64,000 nt of DNA from positions 62,001-126,000 of the forward strand of contig JACRPS010000004.1 in the NCBI GenBank assembly GCA_016223085.1. Reading direction: 5' to 3'. Positions 51,301-59,938 of the stretch are shown one piece after another. The DNA comes from Chloroflexota bacterium. GTDB lineage: Bacteria > Chloroflexota > Anaerolineae > Aggregatilineales > Phototrophicaceae. Made by a program: the position numbers and the translations under genes. The number at the start of each line of letters is the position of its first letter. Position 1 is the first letter of the stretch. Under the pieces are notes generated by a model. The model searched no databases. It was not told the origin of the DNA and saw only the letters and a list, made by a program, of their open reading frames with translations.

Positions 51301-52977
51301 CAGCGGCAGCGCGCCCGGCTGTTCGCCCACATCCGCCACGATCTCCGGCACCAGCCCTCTTTCCAGTTGCAGTTGTGCGCGTTCCGCCGGTTCGACAATC
51401 GCCCGTTCCAGTTCATCGCGGTTCAGCGGCAGCACCACCTCGGTCGCTCCGCGTACCAGTTCGCCGAAGCCAGGGTACAGCAGCGGGCGGTCGTAAAAAT
51501 CGGCGCGCAGGGTGACGATCACCCGCAGGCGGCCAGTCGCGTCGCAGGCCGCCGTTTCCAGGATTTTGAGGAAGTGGCTGCGTTCGGCTTCATCAGCGGC
51601 CTGCGTGAACGTTTCCTCAAACTGGTCAATCACCAGCGCCAGTTCGGTATCCGGCGGCAGGGCGCGTTTGACCGCCCGGGCCAGCCCGCGTTCGTCCTCG
51701 CGTAGCTGCGGCATCAGACTGGCAGGCGGATTCACCGCCACCCGCAGCAGCGCCGCTTCCAGTTCTTCCAAAGGGTGCGCGCCGGGGGTCATCTCCACGA
51801 TGAACCAGTCTGCCGAACCGGGCAGCACGTTCTGCCGCAGCAGTGGCAGCAGCCCGGCCTTGACCACGCTCGATTTGCCGCTTCCGCTGGGGCCAACGAC
51901 GGCCAGAAAACGCGCCGCGCCATCGTCGCCGCTTAAGCGTTCTACCAGCCGCCGCGTCAGTGCCTCCCGCCCGTAGAAATCACCCGCGTCGGCTTCCTGG
52001 AACGCCCGCAGCCCTTTGTACGGGTTGACCGGCTCAACCGTTTCGGTTTCCAGTTCGGTCGGGAAAACGTGTGTCTGCTGCCGAATGTCTAAATCCGCGT
52101 CGGTCGTTTCGCTTTCCAGCAGCGCGCGGCGGAAATCGGCGTACAGCGCCAGCACGCTGGGATAGCGGTCAACTGGCGCTTTTTCGGTCGCCCTGGCGAT
52201 GACCAGATGCAGCGCGGCAGGCAAATCGGGCCGTTCCTCGTGCAGATGTGGCAGCGGCTCCTGCAGGTGGCGCGTGATGATGGTAGACAGTGGCAGCCCT
52301 TCATACGGCATCTTGCCGGTCAGGATTTCAAACAACATGATGCCCAGGCTGTAGATGTCGCTCTGCGGGCTGACCGACTGGTTGAGAATCTGCTCTGGCG
52401 ACAGGTAGTAGGGCGACCCCATCAGCCGCCCCTGTTCGTCCTCGGCGGCATACAGCGTGCCCAGATTGGCGCGGTCGAGCAAATCCTTGGCGATGCCAAA
52501 ATCGGCCAGATACGCATTGTGGTCGTCGTCCAGCAGGATGTTGTCCGGCTTCAGGTCGCGGTGGATGACACCGTGCCGGTGCGCCACCGCCAGCCCGAAA
52601 ACGATCTGCTCCACCAGCCGCCCCACGTCATGCAGCGGCCACGCGCCAGCCCGCAGCGCCTCGCGCAGACTACCCCCGCGCAGCCAGCGCATCACCAGGA
52701 AGGCACCGTTGGCATCGCGCCAGTAGTCGTACAGCGGAACGATGTGCGGGTGTTCCAGGTGCGCCACCAACTGCGCTTCGGCTTCAAAGCGGCGGATGAA
52801 CTCCGGCTCGTTGGCATACTCCGGCAGGATGACCTTGACCGCTACCTCGCGCCGCACCGCCGGCTGAAACGCCCGGTACACCGCGCCAAAGCCACCCTGC
52901 CCGATCACCTCTTGCAGTTCATAACCTTTGATGTTCTGTCCCGTCAGATTCGGCGGGGTCGCTAAAACTTCAGTCAT
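48385..52977 (-). CDS. Membrane Ser/Thr kinase-STAND ATPase-WD40 protein (second)
   Basis: Paralogue (1530 aa) of the protein at 29303-33760 with the same order: Hanks-type kinase (Gly loop GQGGFGAVY, Lys48, HRDLKPDN near residue 141, DFG), STAND domain (NPYKGLRAFQEADAGDFYGRE, Walker A GPSGSGKS, Walker B LALVIDQFEE), one transmembrane helix (RFLGALAAVLAVATVVAFVL, with basic residues before it) and 14 WD40 repeats to near the C-terminus. The tail ends LCPTPTPIFGPQTI after a CxxRE-type segment shared with the first paralogue. It follows its SH3/FecR-like partner gene on the same strand, with a hairpin between. Its stop lies four bases from the convergent GntR gene. Confidence 0.92.
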   Translation of the reverse strand: MTEVLATPPNLTGQNIKGYELQEVIGQGGFGAVYRAFQPAVRREVAVKVILPEYANEPEFIRRFEAEAQLVAHLEHPHIVPLYDYWRDANGAFLVMRWLRGGSLREALRAGAWPLHDVGRLVEQIVFGLAVAHRHGVIHRDLKPDNILLDDDHNAYLADFGIAKDLLDRANLGTLYAAEDEQGRLMGSPYYLSPEQILNQSVSPQSDIYSLGIMLFEILTGKMPYEGLPLSTIITRHLQEPLPHLHEERPDLPAALHLVIARATEKAPVDRYPSVLALYADFRRALLESETTDADLDIRQQTHVFPTELETETVEPVNPYKGLRAFQEADAGDFYGREALTRRLVERLSGDDGAARFLAVVGPSGSGKSSVVKAGLLPLLRQNVLPGSADWFIVEMTPGAHPLEELEAALLRVAVNPPASLMPQLREDERGLARAVKRALPPDTELALVIDQFEETFTQAADEAERSHFLKILETAACDATGRLRVIVTLRADFYDRPLLYPGFGELVRGATEVVLPLNRDELERAIVEPAERAQLQLERGLVPEIVADVGEQPGALPLLQYALTELFERRDGRWLTVRAYRDIGGIAGALAQRADDLYNRLDDAGQQTARQLFLRLVTLNDGAEDTRRRVRQDELLSLEGDAAVMQAVIERFGKYRLLTFDRDPLTRAPTVEVAHEALIRQWPRLRGWLQDARDGLRTQRRLAAAAEEWHKANRDSSFLASGARLDQFEAWSKETDLALAELEADYLRASLDERARQQAAETARRAKEAALERRSRRFLGALAAVLAVATVVAFVLTVFALNQSRTAQENAATATVAQGEALLQADNAATAAAVAAANEASARSLALTSGSQLALSGGNTDLALALALEASRSEQPTPQTMRALAEAAFAPGTRQVFVGHNDRVTSVAYSPDGRTALSGSRDSTAILWNVATGEILHRLEGHSDWVWDVAFSPDGRLALTASADKTLVLWDVESGELVRRLEGHDSVVRSAAFSTDGEQLVSGAEDGALLLWDVETGDVLRTMRSNAPIFDVAFSKSSVTALSAGRDGVITLWNVQAGEPLLTFGADGSGHTNEVWSVAYTPDDSGLLSASEDGTLILWSFESPQPVRRYEGHASRVTSAAFSPDGQTFVSGSEDNSIIVWDVATGRIIRRFIGHTFLVYGVAFSPDGKQVLSGSWDATVRLWDLDNGAEVRRFGGHTGTILSVGFSPDGRYTLSASEDGTLTLWNAASGTEVRRLEGHSGAVNAAVFSPDGRFVLSGSDDLTLILWDVETGKIVRRFGDRSNGHSDSVWAIAFSPDGKLAASGSRDNTLFLWDVATGEPVRRLFGHTFRVTGVAFSPDGTRLISSAFDNLLILWDVATGDEIRRFEGHSDWIRGVAFSPTGRYVLSGSADNTLILWDVETGERLRQYEGHSAQVYSVAFNADGRYVLSGSADGTVVLWDVATGVELRRLTGHTDDIRSVVFSPDERYALSGSGDGTMRLWQVSLSLDDLASWIRANRYVRDLTCAERELYGVPPLCPTPTPIFGPQTI

Positions 52978-53017
52978 AACCTTATCCTTAACGGATGACT
53001 GAAAACGATTTTGTGTA

Positions 53018-53037
53018 GGGACGAGACATCTCGTCCC
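53018..53037. repeat. GGGACGAGA hairpin between SH3 and kinase genes
   Basis: GGGACGAGA and TCTCGTCCC, perfect 9-bp arms around CA, preceded by GTA. It separates the secreted SH3 protein gene from the kinase gene in the same transcript direction. Related in sequence to the AGGACGAG element at 54601. Confidence 0.75.
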
Positions 53038-53066
53038 AGCGTTCTGCGTATGTTTTTGTTTCTCTG

Positions 53067-54557
53067 TTAGCAGTCACCCCAGATACAAGGTTCTGGAGGT
53101 GGCGGAGCATTATTGTTACTGCCTACCAATTCGACTCTAGGCTCCAATGTGAGTGACGTAGCGCCGGTGGTGCAGGCCACCTGACCGTTAACCAGTGCAT
53201 CCACGCCCCAGGAAAAAGTGGTTTCACCGCCTACTGTACTATTCAAGTCAATTACAAGGCTGGTATTCGTTCCGTTGGTGTTGAAGCTGGCGGCTAGCAC
53301 ATTCTGACTGTTGTAGATATTCACGCGGTAGTCCTGGATACCCTGCGCTGCATCCCAGTAAAACGGGATGCTTGCGGTTGCCACGCTGCCAAGCGGCGAT
53401 GTTGGTTTGAAACGGCTGCAATCCACCCCGGCAATATTGCTACTGGTCGTCTGACTCGCGCCACGACCGATTTCGGCCAGTACCGCCGATACCGCTTCCG
53501 CCGACGGCACCGCCAGCGGGGCATATACAATGCCCTCCGGCAGCGCGCCGGCCACCAGCGTGAACGCCTGCCGTTCCTCATCCGTGATCGGTCGCACGCC
53601 GCTGGCCGTCCCTGCCGCCGCCCGGCCATCCGCCGTCAGCGGCACGTCGAGCGTGAACCCCGGCGGCAGCGGCAGCCGGGTGACGCTGGTCGAGCCGCCG
53701 AGCGCGGTCACACGCAGCCTGCCGTCCACCACGCGCAGCGCGATGGTTGAATCAAAGCGAATCTCGACCCCATTAACCACCACACGGGCAGCAACCCCGC
53801 CCGGCGCTTGCATCACCAGCATTGCCGGCAGCGTATCGGCACATTCTGGGCTGTCCGCGCCAGTGCTGAGGATAAACGACTGCATGGACGAGTGGGTATC
53901 CGCGCCGATAGTTGGCAGGGATTCAATATCGCCCTCGGTAGCGGTGACAATCTGGCGGCTGATCCAGGCTGTCTGGCCGTCCTTCAACACGCGCACCCAG
54001 GCACCGTCCGGCGTACGCCCATCGGCCATGAGTTCGGTGCCAACCGGCGCGTTGCCCAGCACCTGAGCGTCCGTGCTGGGGGCGCTGCGCAGGTTCGCCG
54101 GGACAACTGACGTAATCGCTATCGCCTCGACCGGCGTAAAGGCCGCGTCCGCCGCCACGCCGTTCTCAAGCTGCACCTCGCCGAGCATCAACAACTTCAA
54201 ACCCTGTTCGGACAGGGCGCGCGGCACGTTGGCATGGACGTTGAGCAGCGCCAGTCCCCAACCATCGCCAGCAGAGTCCGGCAGCACGGTTTGAATGGTC
54301 TGCAAGTTCGTGAGTTCCAGCACATCGCCGGGTGAGGCAAACGAGGCCGGACTGCCATCCGCGAGCGTGGCCGCTGCTGACCGGCCAAAACAGGCACTGT
54401 TGCCGGGCGCGGCGGCGCAGGTCTCCGCCAGGCTGGAAAACGCTGCCTGCACTAGCGCCAGGCACTCCGATGGCTGCGCGCTGGTCAGCCCCGATGACAG
54501 CAGCAAAATGGTAACAACCGCCAACAACACTGGAAACAGGATTCGATAAATACGCAT
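53067..54557 (-). CDS. Secreted SH3/FecR-like protein (second)
   Basis: Protein of 496 aa, paralogue of that at 27471-28769. A signal peptide (MRIYRILFPVLLAVVTILLL) is followed by the same N-terminal module (ECLALVQAAFSSLAETC then NSACFGRS), an SH3-like domain (about residues 160-220; PANLRSAPSTDAQVLGNAPV, ending AWISRQIV), a FecR-like segment (about 235-320) and a C-terminal beta-sandwich-like region. It ends in a Pro-rich stretch with two cysteines (EPCIWGDC), not the Lys-Asp tail. Start at 54557 has GGAG upstream. It is the first gene before the kinase-STAND-WD40 gene. Confidence 0.82.
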   Translation of the reverse strand: MRIYRILFPVLLAVVTILLLSSGLTSAQPSECLALVQAAFSSLAETCAAAPGNSACFGRSAAATLADGSPASFASPGDVLELTNLQTIQTVLPDSAGDGWGLALLNVHANVPRALSEQGLKLLMLGEVQLENGVAADAAFTPVEAIAITSVVPANLRSAPSTDAQVLGNAPVGTELMADGRTPDGAWVRVLKDGQTAWISRQIVTATEGDIESLPTIGADTHSSMQSFILSTGADSPECADTLPAMLVMQAPGGVAARVVVNGVEIRFDSTIALRVVDGRLRVTALGGSTSVTRLPLPPGFTLDVPLTADGRAAAGTASGVRPITDEERQAFTLVAGALPEGIVYAPLAVPSAEAVSAVLAEIGRGASQTTSSNIAGVDCSRFKPTSPLGSVATASIPFYWDAAQGIQDYRVNIYNSQNVLAASFNTNGTNTSLVIDLNSTVGGETTFSWGVDALVNGQVACTTGATSLTLEPRVELVGSNNNAPPPPEPCIWGDC

Positions 54558-54600
54558 CACACCCACTCCCCACTCACGCCACCGACCCATCAAAGCCAAA

Positions 54601-54622
54601 AGGACGAGTTTGATCTCGTCCT
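54601..54622. repeat. AGGACGAG hairpin
   Basis: AGGACGAG and CTCGTCCT, perfect 8-bp arms around TTTGAT, followed by ACAG. It lies between the GNAT gene end (54660) and the SH3 gene start (54557) on the minus strand. Confidence 0.7.
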
Positions 54623-54659
54623 ACAGTTACAGATTACATGATATTGGATTTTCGCGCGA

Positions 54660-55256
54660 TTAGTGGTTCAAATTCTCAAACTCGTGGCGCAGCAGCCCGT
54701 AGAGGTAATCGCCACTGTAGCTGCCGTCCGCCCGTAACACCAGCTTCCGCGTTTGCCGCAGATGCCCCTCGCGCACGAAGCCGCAGCGTTCGGCAACGCG
54801 CCAGCTCCGCACGTTCATCTCGTTGCAGGCCAGCCGTACCCGGTGCGTGCCCATACCCTCGAATAACCAGGCCAGCACGGCGCGGACGGCTTCCGTCACA
54901 TAGCCCTGCCCTTCGTGATCCCTGTCCACGAAGTAGCCGATTTCGAACTCCGGCAGTTCCCAGTCCACCGGTCCGGCATAAATCTGCGCCGTGAAGGCTT
55001 CGGACGTTTTATCCCACGCCCCCCAGAAGAAGGCGTTCCGCGCTGCCCAGTCCGCCGCGAAGTTCCGCATCAGGATTTCTGCCTGGGCCGGCGTATTCAC
55101 CGACAGCGCCGGATTGCCTGCTTCATACGGCAGCAGATGATCTTTGTTGCGCTGGCACACTTCGTAGTAGGCCGCGCCATCGCCGGCGCGGTACGGGCGC
55201 AGGATAAGCCGTTCCGTTTCCAGTTGGTCAGGCAGATCAATCAGCATTTTGTGCAT
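54660..55256 (-). CDS. GNAT-family N-acetyltransferase (RimJ/RimL type)
   Basis: Acetyltransferase of 198 aa using acetyl-CoA. LETERLILRPYRAGDGAAYYEV is the usual RimJ/RimL start; the acetyl-CoA loop is DHEGQGYVTEAVRAVLAWLF, and NVRSWRVAERCGFVREGHLR is the conserved C-terminal motif. The start at 55256 (MHKMLIDLPDQ) has GGGGAG upstream. It follows the GH140-like gene by 16 bases on the same strand. The protein or small-molecule target is unknown. Confidence 0.9.
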   Translation of the reverse strand: MHKMLIDLPDQLETERLILRPYRAGDGAAYYEVCQRNKDHLLPYEAGNPALSVNTPAQAEILMRNFAADWAARNAFFWGAWDKTSEAFTAQIYAGPVDWELPEFEIGYFVDRDHEGQGYVTEAVRAVLAWLFEGMGTHRVRLACNEMNVRSWRVAERCGFVREGHLRQTRKLVLRADGSYSGDYLYGLLRHEFENLNH

Positions 55257-55272
55257 GGCTGTCGCGCTCCCC

Positions 55273-56604
55273 TTAGACTCCGCCGGGCACGTTAAAATCC
55301 CGCGCCGCGTCATCCAGCACCAGCACCCAGTCCGGGCCGCTGTCCGGGCTGGTAAACGTCTGCGTTTCCGTACGCAAAAACGTCCCGGCGTCGTCCGCTT
55401 CGCCCGTGCGCGGGTCGTACCACCACACCTGAAGCGTTTCGCCGGACAGCAGTGCCGTGCGCAGGGTGACGGTCTGACCGGCTTGCGGAAGATAGGCCAT
55501 CAGGTAACTGCCATCGGCATCGCGCGTCACTCGACGGTGGCTGGCGCGGTCGCCGGCATCTGAGAGCAGCGCCTCCTGCGCCGGAACGCGCGTCAGATAT
55601 GGGCGGGACAGCATCAGGTTTTTCAGGTGCATCATCTGCGCTGCGCCGGGGCGAGTGATCGCATCCTGCCAGGAGCGGTCAGGGATGTTAATCGGCGTTC
55701 GTTCGGGCGTGTAAAACTGCCACACCGCATGATGGCCGTAGGTGTGCCCACACGCCCCGGCGAAGACCGCGCGGTAGGCCTGCCTGCGCACGTCATAGTC
55801 ACGGAAATACCCATACTCCGGCAGCCACTGGCGCGTAAACGGATTGATCGGGTGATCTTCGTAGTTCGGCTCGCCGTCCAGCACCGGCTTGGTTGGTGTC
55901 CGATGATAATCCTGCGTGATGTATTCCCAGTTCGGCAAATCTGGCTCCAGATGACCGGACTGCCACATATTCACATCCAGCCAGTCATCATTATGGAAGG
56001 ACATGGACGAACCGCGACCGCCGTTGGGGTGATAGGTGATGAGCGCGTCTGACCCCAGCCCGTCGCGGATACCCGCTGCCAGTGCCCGCCAGACCGGCGC
56101 GTAATCCACCCCGTTCGCCTGCTCCGGGCGGTCGCCGCCGTTAATCCACAGGATATTGGGCTGGTCGCGGTAGCGGTTGGCCAGCCAGTGACCGTAGGCG
56201 CGGGCGTTCTCCGCGTTAAAAATGGCCGGCCCTCTACCCCACATCAGGTTTACTTTATCGCCCCAGGTTGGCAGCAGCCCCACGTAGATATCCCGTTCTG
56301 CCGCCATCTGGATGAGCGCATCCATGTGCCGGAAATAGGCTTCGTTCGGCGTGGTCGGGTCATTATCGTGAAGGGGTAGCTCGCCGTAGACATTCGGCGT
56401 GTTTAGGCCATCCAGTTCCGCCAGCGCCACCGCCTGCACCACGTTAAAACCGCGCTCCTGCCGGTTGTCCAGATAGAGTTCGGCATCTTCCAGCGAGCAG
56501 CGGTGGAATAATTCCCAGGCGGTATCGCCCAGCCAGAAAAACGATTCGCCGCTGTCAGTGACCAGAAAGCGCCGGTTCTCGCTTACTCGGATTCGTTCGA
56601 GCAT
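55273..56604 (-). CDS. DUF4038/GH140-like glycoside hydrolase
   Basis: Protein of 443 aa with a DUF4038 (beta/alpha)8 domain and a C-terminal all-beta domain (about residues 360-443), the layout of apiosidase-type GH140. [23 protein letters not shown] is the typical start. Likely catalytic acids are Asp in INGGDRPEQ and Glu in [11 protein letters not shown]. No signal peptide. It is divergent from the third sugar ABC operon, which may import its product or substrate; a rhamnogalacturonan-type or other plant polysaccharide is possible but not shown. Confidence 0.87.
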   Translation of the reverse strand: MLERIRVSENRRFLVTDSGESFFWLGDTAWELFHRCSLEDAELYLDNRQERGFNVVQAVALAELDGLNTPNVYGELPLHDNDPTTPNEAYFRHMDALIQMAAERDIYVGLLPTWGDKVNLMWGRGPAIFNAENARAYGHWLANRYRDQPNILWINGGDRPEQANGVDYAPVWRALAAGIRDGLGSDALITYHPNGGRGSSMSFHNDDWLDVNMWQSGHLEPDLPNWEYITQDYHRTPTKPVLDGEPNYEDHPINPFTRQWLPEYGYFRDYDVRRQAYRAVFAGACGHTYGHHAVWQFYTPERTPINIPDRSWQDAITRPGAAQMMHLKNLMLSRPYLTRVPAQEALLSDAGDRASHRRVTRDADGSYLMAYLPQAGQTVTLRTALLSGETLQVWWYDPRTGEADDAGTFLRTETQTFTSPDSGPDWVLVLDDAARDFNVPGGV

Positions 56605-56682
56605 GATGTCTCCAGTTTGTGTGTCCGCCGTGCTGTCTGAATTGCGGCCTTATTGTACTCCGGCGCCGTCCATTCTTCGCAA

Positions 56683-56729
56683 TTCCCGCCGTTCGTGACT
56701 ATACTAGAATCGCATGGCGCTGGCGGGAA
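56683..56729. promoter_or_regulatory. Promoter region flanked by TTCCCGCC/GGCGGGAA
   Basis: TATACT at 56700-56705 is a likely -10 for the plus-strand binding-protein gene. It lies between TTCCCGCC (56683-56690) and its exact inverted copy GGCGGGAA (56722-56729), 31 bases apart, which could be paired repressor half-sites. No good -35 is visible. Confidence 0.4.
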
Positions 56730-56774
56730 AAACCGCGCGCTGAAAGTTAGTTTTATATGGCAAAGGAGTTTCCG

Positions 56775-58049
56775 ATGAAGCCCAAGAAGGTTATGTTACT
56801 GGCGGTCGTGGCGCTGCTGCTGGCGCTGTTTTCGACCGCCGCACTGGCGCAGGATGTCGTCGAACTGACGATGGGTTCCTGGCGCGTGGACGACGTGGCG
56901 CAGATGCAGGTCATTCTGGATGCGTTTACCGCCGAGCATCCCAACATCAAGATCACGTTCGACCCCACCAACCCACCGGACTACAACGCCACGCTGCGGA
57001 CGCAGCTGGAAGGCGGCACCGCGCCCGATCTGTTCTACCTGCGCTCGTATGCCACGTCGCGCCAACTGTTTGAAGAAGGCTACCTCGAGCCGTTGAGCGA
57101 CCTGCCCGGCCTGATGGAAAACTTCACGCCGGAAGCTCGCGCGCCCTGGTCAACCGAAGACGGCGTGCCCTACGGCGTGCCCTTTATCGCTGTGTCACAT
57201 GGCGTATATTACAACGTTGACCTGTTTAACGAACTCGGTATCGAAATACCGACCACCTGGGAAGAACTGATTGCCGCGGCGCAGCAGATCAAGGACGCGG
57301 GTTACGTGCCGTTTGCCAACGCCAGCGGTGACGAGTGGACGATTGCCGAAATTGTGTTTATGAACCTCGCGCCGAACTTCATCGGCGGCTACGAAGGCCG
57401 CCAGGCATACCTGAATGGCGAACGCTGCTTCAACGACCCCAACGCCGTCGCCGCGTTCCAGGCCGTCGCCGACCTCGCCCCCTTCCTGCCGGAAGGCCAG
57501 GAAGCCCTGACCTACTACGACAGCCAGCAGTTGTTTCTGATGGGCGAAGCCGCCATGTGGCTGGGCGGCTCGTGGGACATCCCGTTCTTCGAGAGCGAAG
57601 AACCCGATTTTGAGTGGAGTGTTTTTGCCGTGCCCGCTAAGGAAGGCCAGGAAATGCAGTACGTGACCTTCCACATGGACGCCGGCATGGGACTGAACTC
57701 CGCTTCCGAACACAAGGAAGAAGCGAAGGTGTTCCTGGAATGGATGACCACGCCGGAATTTGCCAAGCTGATGGCCGATAACCTGCCCGGTTTCTTCCCC
57801 ATCAGTAAGGAGCCGGTGACACTGGCGAACGAACACGCCAACACCTTCCTGGCGCTCAATGATGGGCGCGGGCTGGATGTGCGCTGGGCGTGGGAAGGCC
57901 TGCTGGACGGCCAGCCGGATGGTTACACGCTGATGCAGAACGGCGCGCTGGCCGTGATCGCGGGCGAACAGACACCGCAGGAAGCCGCCGACGCGCTCCA
58001 GGAAGGGCTGGCGCAGTGGTTTGAACCGGCCCAGAACTGCGCGCAGTAA
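56775..58049 (+). CDS. Sugar ABC substrate-binding protein
   Basis: Solute-binding protein of 424 aa with a Sec signal peptide (KPKKVMLLAVVALLLALFSTAALAQ) and the family-1 body (DLFYLRSYATSRQLFEEGY, MWLGGSWDIPFF). ATG at 56775 has AAAGGAG nine bases upstream; ATG 56757 is too close to any ribosome site. It is followed by two permease genes and a URO-D-like gene, forming the third sugar ABC set in the window. The substrate is unknown. Confidence 0.93.
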   Translation: MKPKKVMLLAVVALLLALFSTAALAQDVVELTMGSWRVDDVAQMQVILDAFTAEHPNIKITFDPTNPPDYNATLRTQLEGGTAPDLFYLRSYATSRQLFEEGYLEPLSDLPGLMENFTPEARAPWSTEDGVPYGVPFIAVSHGVYYNVDLFNELGIEIPTTWEELIAAAQQIKDAGYVPFANASGDEWTIAEIVFMNLAPNFIGGYEGRQAYLNGERCFNDPNAVAAFQAVADLAPFLPEGQEALTYYDSQQLFLMGEAAMWLGGSWDIPFFESEEPDFEWSVFAVPAKEGQEMQYVTFHMDAGMGLNSASEHKEEAKVFLEWMTTPEFAKLMADNLPGFFPISKEPVTLANEHANTFLALNDGRGLDVRWAWEGLLDGQPDGYTLMQNGALAVIAGEQTPQEAADALQEGLAQWFEPAQNCAQ

Positions 58050-58067
58050 CCAGCTATCGTTCCGCGT

Positions 58068-58098
58068 GCAGGGGTGATCGGCAGCCGGTCGCCCCTGC
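58068..58098. repeat. GCAGGGGTGA hairpin between binding protein and permease genes
   Basis: GCAGGGGTGA (58068-58077) and TCGCCCCTGC (58089-58098) pair over 10 bp with one G-T wobble. It lies 18 bases after the binding-protein stop and 20 before the permease start, the same place as the 30-bp elements at 1349 and 42912 in the other two ABC operons. Confidence 0.7.
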
Positions 58099-58118
58099 CC
58101 TGTTGTTGGGCAAATCTC

Positions 58119-59093
58119 ATGGCCGATACCGTGCTTCAACCCGTTCGCGTCCGTGAACAGCCTGCCGTCCGCTGGGACGTGCAGCGCCGCCGGACGTGGA
58201 TCCTGTTCCTCGTCCCGGCGGTCGCCGTTTATACTGTCTTTATGGCGTTCCCCCTGTTTAACTCGATGCGCCTCAGCCTGTACCAGGGCACGGGGCTGAC
58301 GCCGGAAACTTACGTCGGTCTTGCTAATTACACCGAGTTATTCACCAATCCACTATGGCGCGACCGCTTCCTGAATGCGCTGGGCAACACCTTTGTGTTT
58401 TTTGCCATCCACATGCTGGTGCAGAACACGTTAGGGCTGCTGTTCGCCACGCTCCTCAGCAACACCCGCCTGCGTGGGCGCAACCTCTACCGCGCGATTG
58501 TGTTCCTGCCAGCCACGCTGTCGGTGCTGGTGACGGGCTTCCTGTGGACGCTGATTCTCAATCCACGCTGGGGGATGCTCAACCAACTGCTGGAAGGCGT
58601 GGGGCTGGGCGCGCTGGCGCGTCCCTGGCTGGGTGACACGAATCTGGCGCTGCCGGTGATTTCGCTGGTCTCGTCATGGCAGTGGGTCGGCCTGCCGACC
58701 ATGATGTTCCTCGCCGGGCTATTAACCATCTCTGATGAGCTGCTGGAAGCGGCACGGGTGGACGGCGCCAATCCCTGGCAGGTGTTCTGGAAGATCAAAC
58801 TGCCGCTGCTGAAGCCGGTCATCGGCATTGTCTCGGTGCTGACGTTCGTCGGCAATTTCAATGCCTTCGACGTGATTTTTGCAATGGCCGGGGCGCGCGG
58901 CGAACCCGGTTATGCCACGGATCTGCTGGCGACCTTCTTCTACCGCACTGCCATCGCCGGCGAACACCCGGTCGCCGAACCGAATATGGGCATCGGCGCA
59001 GCGGTCGCCACCATCACGTTTCTCATCCTGCTGACCGGCGTCTCCCTGTGGCTGATCCTGGGCCGGGAACGTGACGAAGCTACCGCAGCCTAG
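58119..59093 (+). CDS. Sugar ABC permease (MalF type)
   Basis: Membrane permease of 324 aa, normal size, six helices, EAA loop LEAARVDGANPWQVFWKIKLP. The start at 58119 (MADTVLQPVRV) is chosen over an upstream ATG at 58074, which lies within the hairpin element. Third importer of the window. Confidence 0.92.
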   Translation: MADTVLQPVRVREQPAVRWDVQRRRTWILFLVPAVAVYTVFMAFPLFNSMRLSLYQGTGLTPETYVGLANYTELFTNPLWRDRFLNALGNTFVFFAIHMLVQNTLGLLFATLLSNTRLRGRNLYRAIVFLPATLSVLVTGFLWTLILNPRWGMLNQLLEGVGLGALARPWLGDTNLALPVISLVSSWQWVGLPTMMFLAGLLTISDELLEAARVDGANPWQVFWKIKLPLLKPVIGIVSVLTFVGNFNAFDVIFAMAGARGEPGYATDLLATFFYRTAIAGEHPVAEPNMGIGAAVATITFLILLTGVSLWLILGRERDEATAA

Positions 59094-59103
59094 GGGGCAC
59101 ACC

Positions 59104-59934
59104 ATGAGCAGACGTTTTCAACCGGGTATACTGGCCGCGCATGGTATCCTCATCCTGTGGTCATTGGTGGTGCTGCTGCCGGTGTGGACGATGCTGATTA
59201 ATTCGGTGAAGCCAAAGCGCGAAATCTTCCGCAATCCGTTTGGCCTTCCGTCAGAATTTAGCTTCGATGGCTACATTAACGCCTGGACGGCGGGCAAGTT
59301 TGACCTGTACTTCCGCAACAGCCTGATTGTCGCCATCGTATCGCTGCTGCTGGTGCTGTTCGTCGGCTCGCTGGCCGCCTACGCGCTGGCAAACTGGCGC
59401 TCACGCGTCTCCAGCTTCCTCTACCTGTACTTTATCGCCGGGCTGATGATTCCGATACGCCTCGGCACGATCAATTTGCTCCAGATCGTGCAGGCGATGG
59501 GCATGGCCGATAAACTCACCAGCCTGATTTTTGTCTACGTGGCGATGGGACTGCCGATTGCGACGTTTGTGCTGACCAGCTTCGTGCGCTCCGTACCGGT
59601 CGAACTGACAGAGGCGGCGCGAATTGATGGCGCCAGCGAGTGGCGCATTTATCGCTCAGTGACTCTGCCGCTGATTCGCCCGGCGCTGGCGACAGTGACA
59701 ATCTTCAACCTGCTGCCGATCTGGAATGATCTGTGGTTTCCGCTGATCTTCATCCGCAATCAGGAAGCCCGTACCGTAACATTAGGGGTTTCGTTGCTTT
59801 TTGGTCAATATCAGACGGACTGGACACGCGCCTTAAGCGCCCTGTCAATGGCTGCCGTGCCGGTGCTGATCGTCTATCTGCTAATGTCGAGCCAGTTCAT
59901 CAAGGGGCTGACCGCCGGGGCGTTGAAGGGTTAA
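59104..59934 (+). CDS. Sugar ABC permease (MalG type)
   Basis: Membrane permease of 276 aa with six helices and the EAA loop TEAARIDGASEWRIYRSVTLP. ATG at 59104 (MSRRFQPG) follows GGGGG; the longer ATG at 59071 lies inside the upstream gene. Four bases separate its stop from the URO-D-like GTG start, so the downstream gene is translated as part of the operon. Confidence 0.92.
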   Translation: MSRRFQPGILAAHGILILWSLVVLLPVWTMLINSVKPKREIFRNPFGLPSEFSFDGYINAWTAGKFDLYFRNSLIVAIVSLLLVLFVGSLAAYALANWRSRVSSFLYLYFIAGLMIPIRLGTINLLQIVQAMGMADKLTSLIFVYVAMGLPIATFVLTSFVRSVPVELTEAARIDGASEWRIYRSVTLPLIRPALATVTIFNLLPIWNDLWFPLIFIRNQEARTVTLGVSLLFGQYQTDWTRALSALSMAAVPVLIVYLLMSSQFIKGLTAGALKG

Positions 59935-59938
59935 AATC

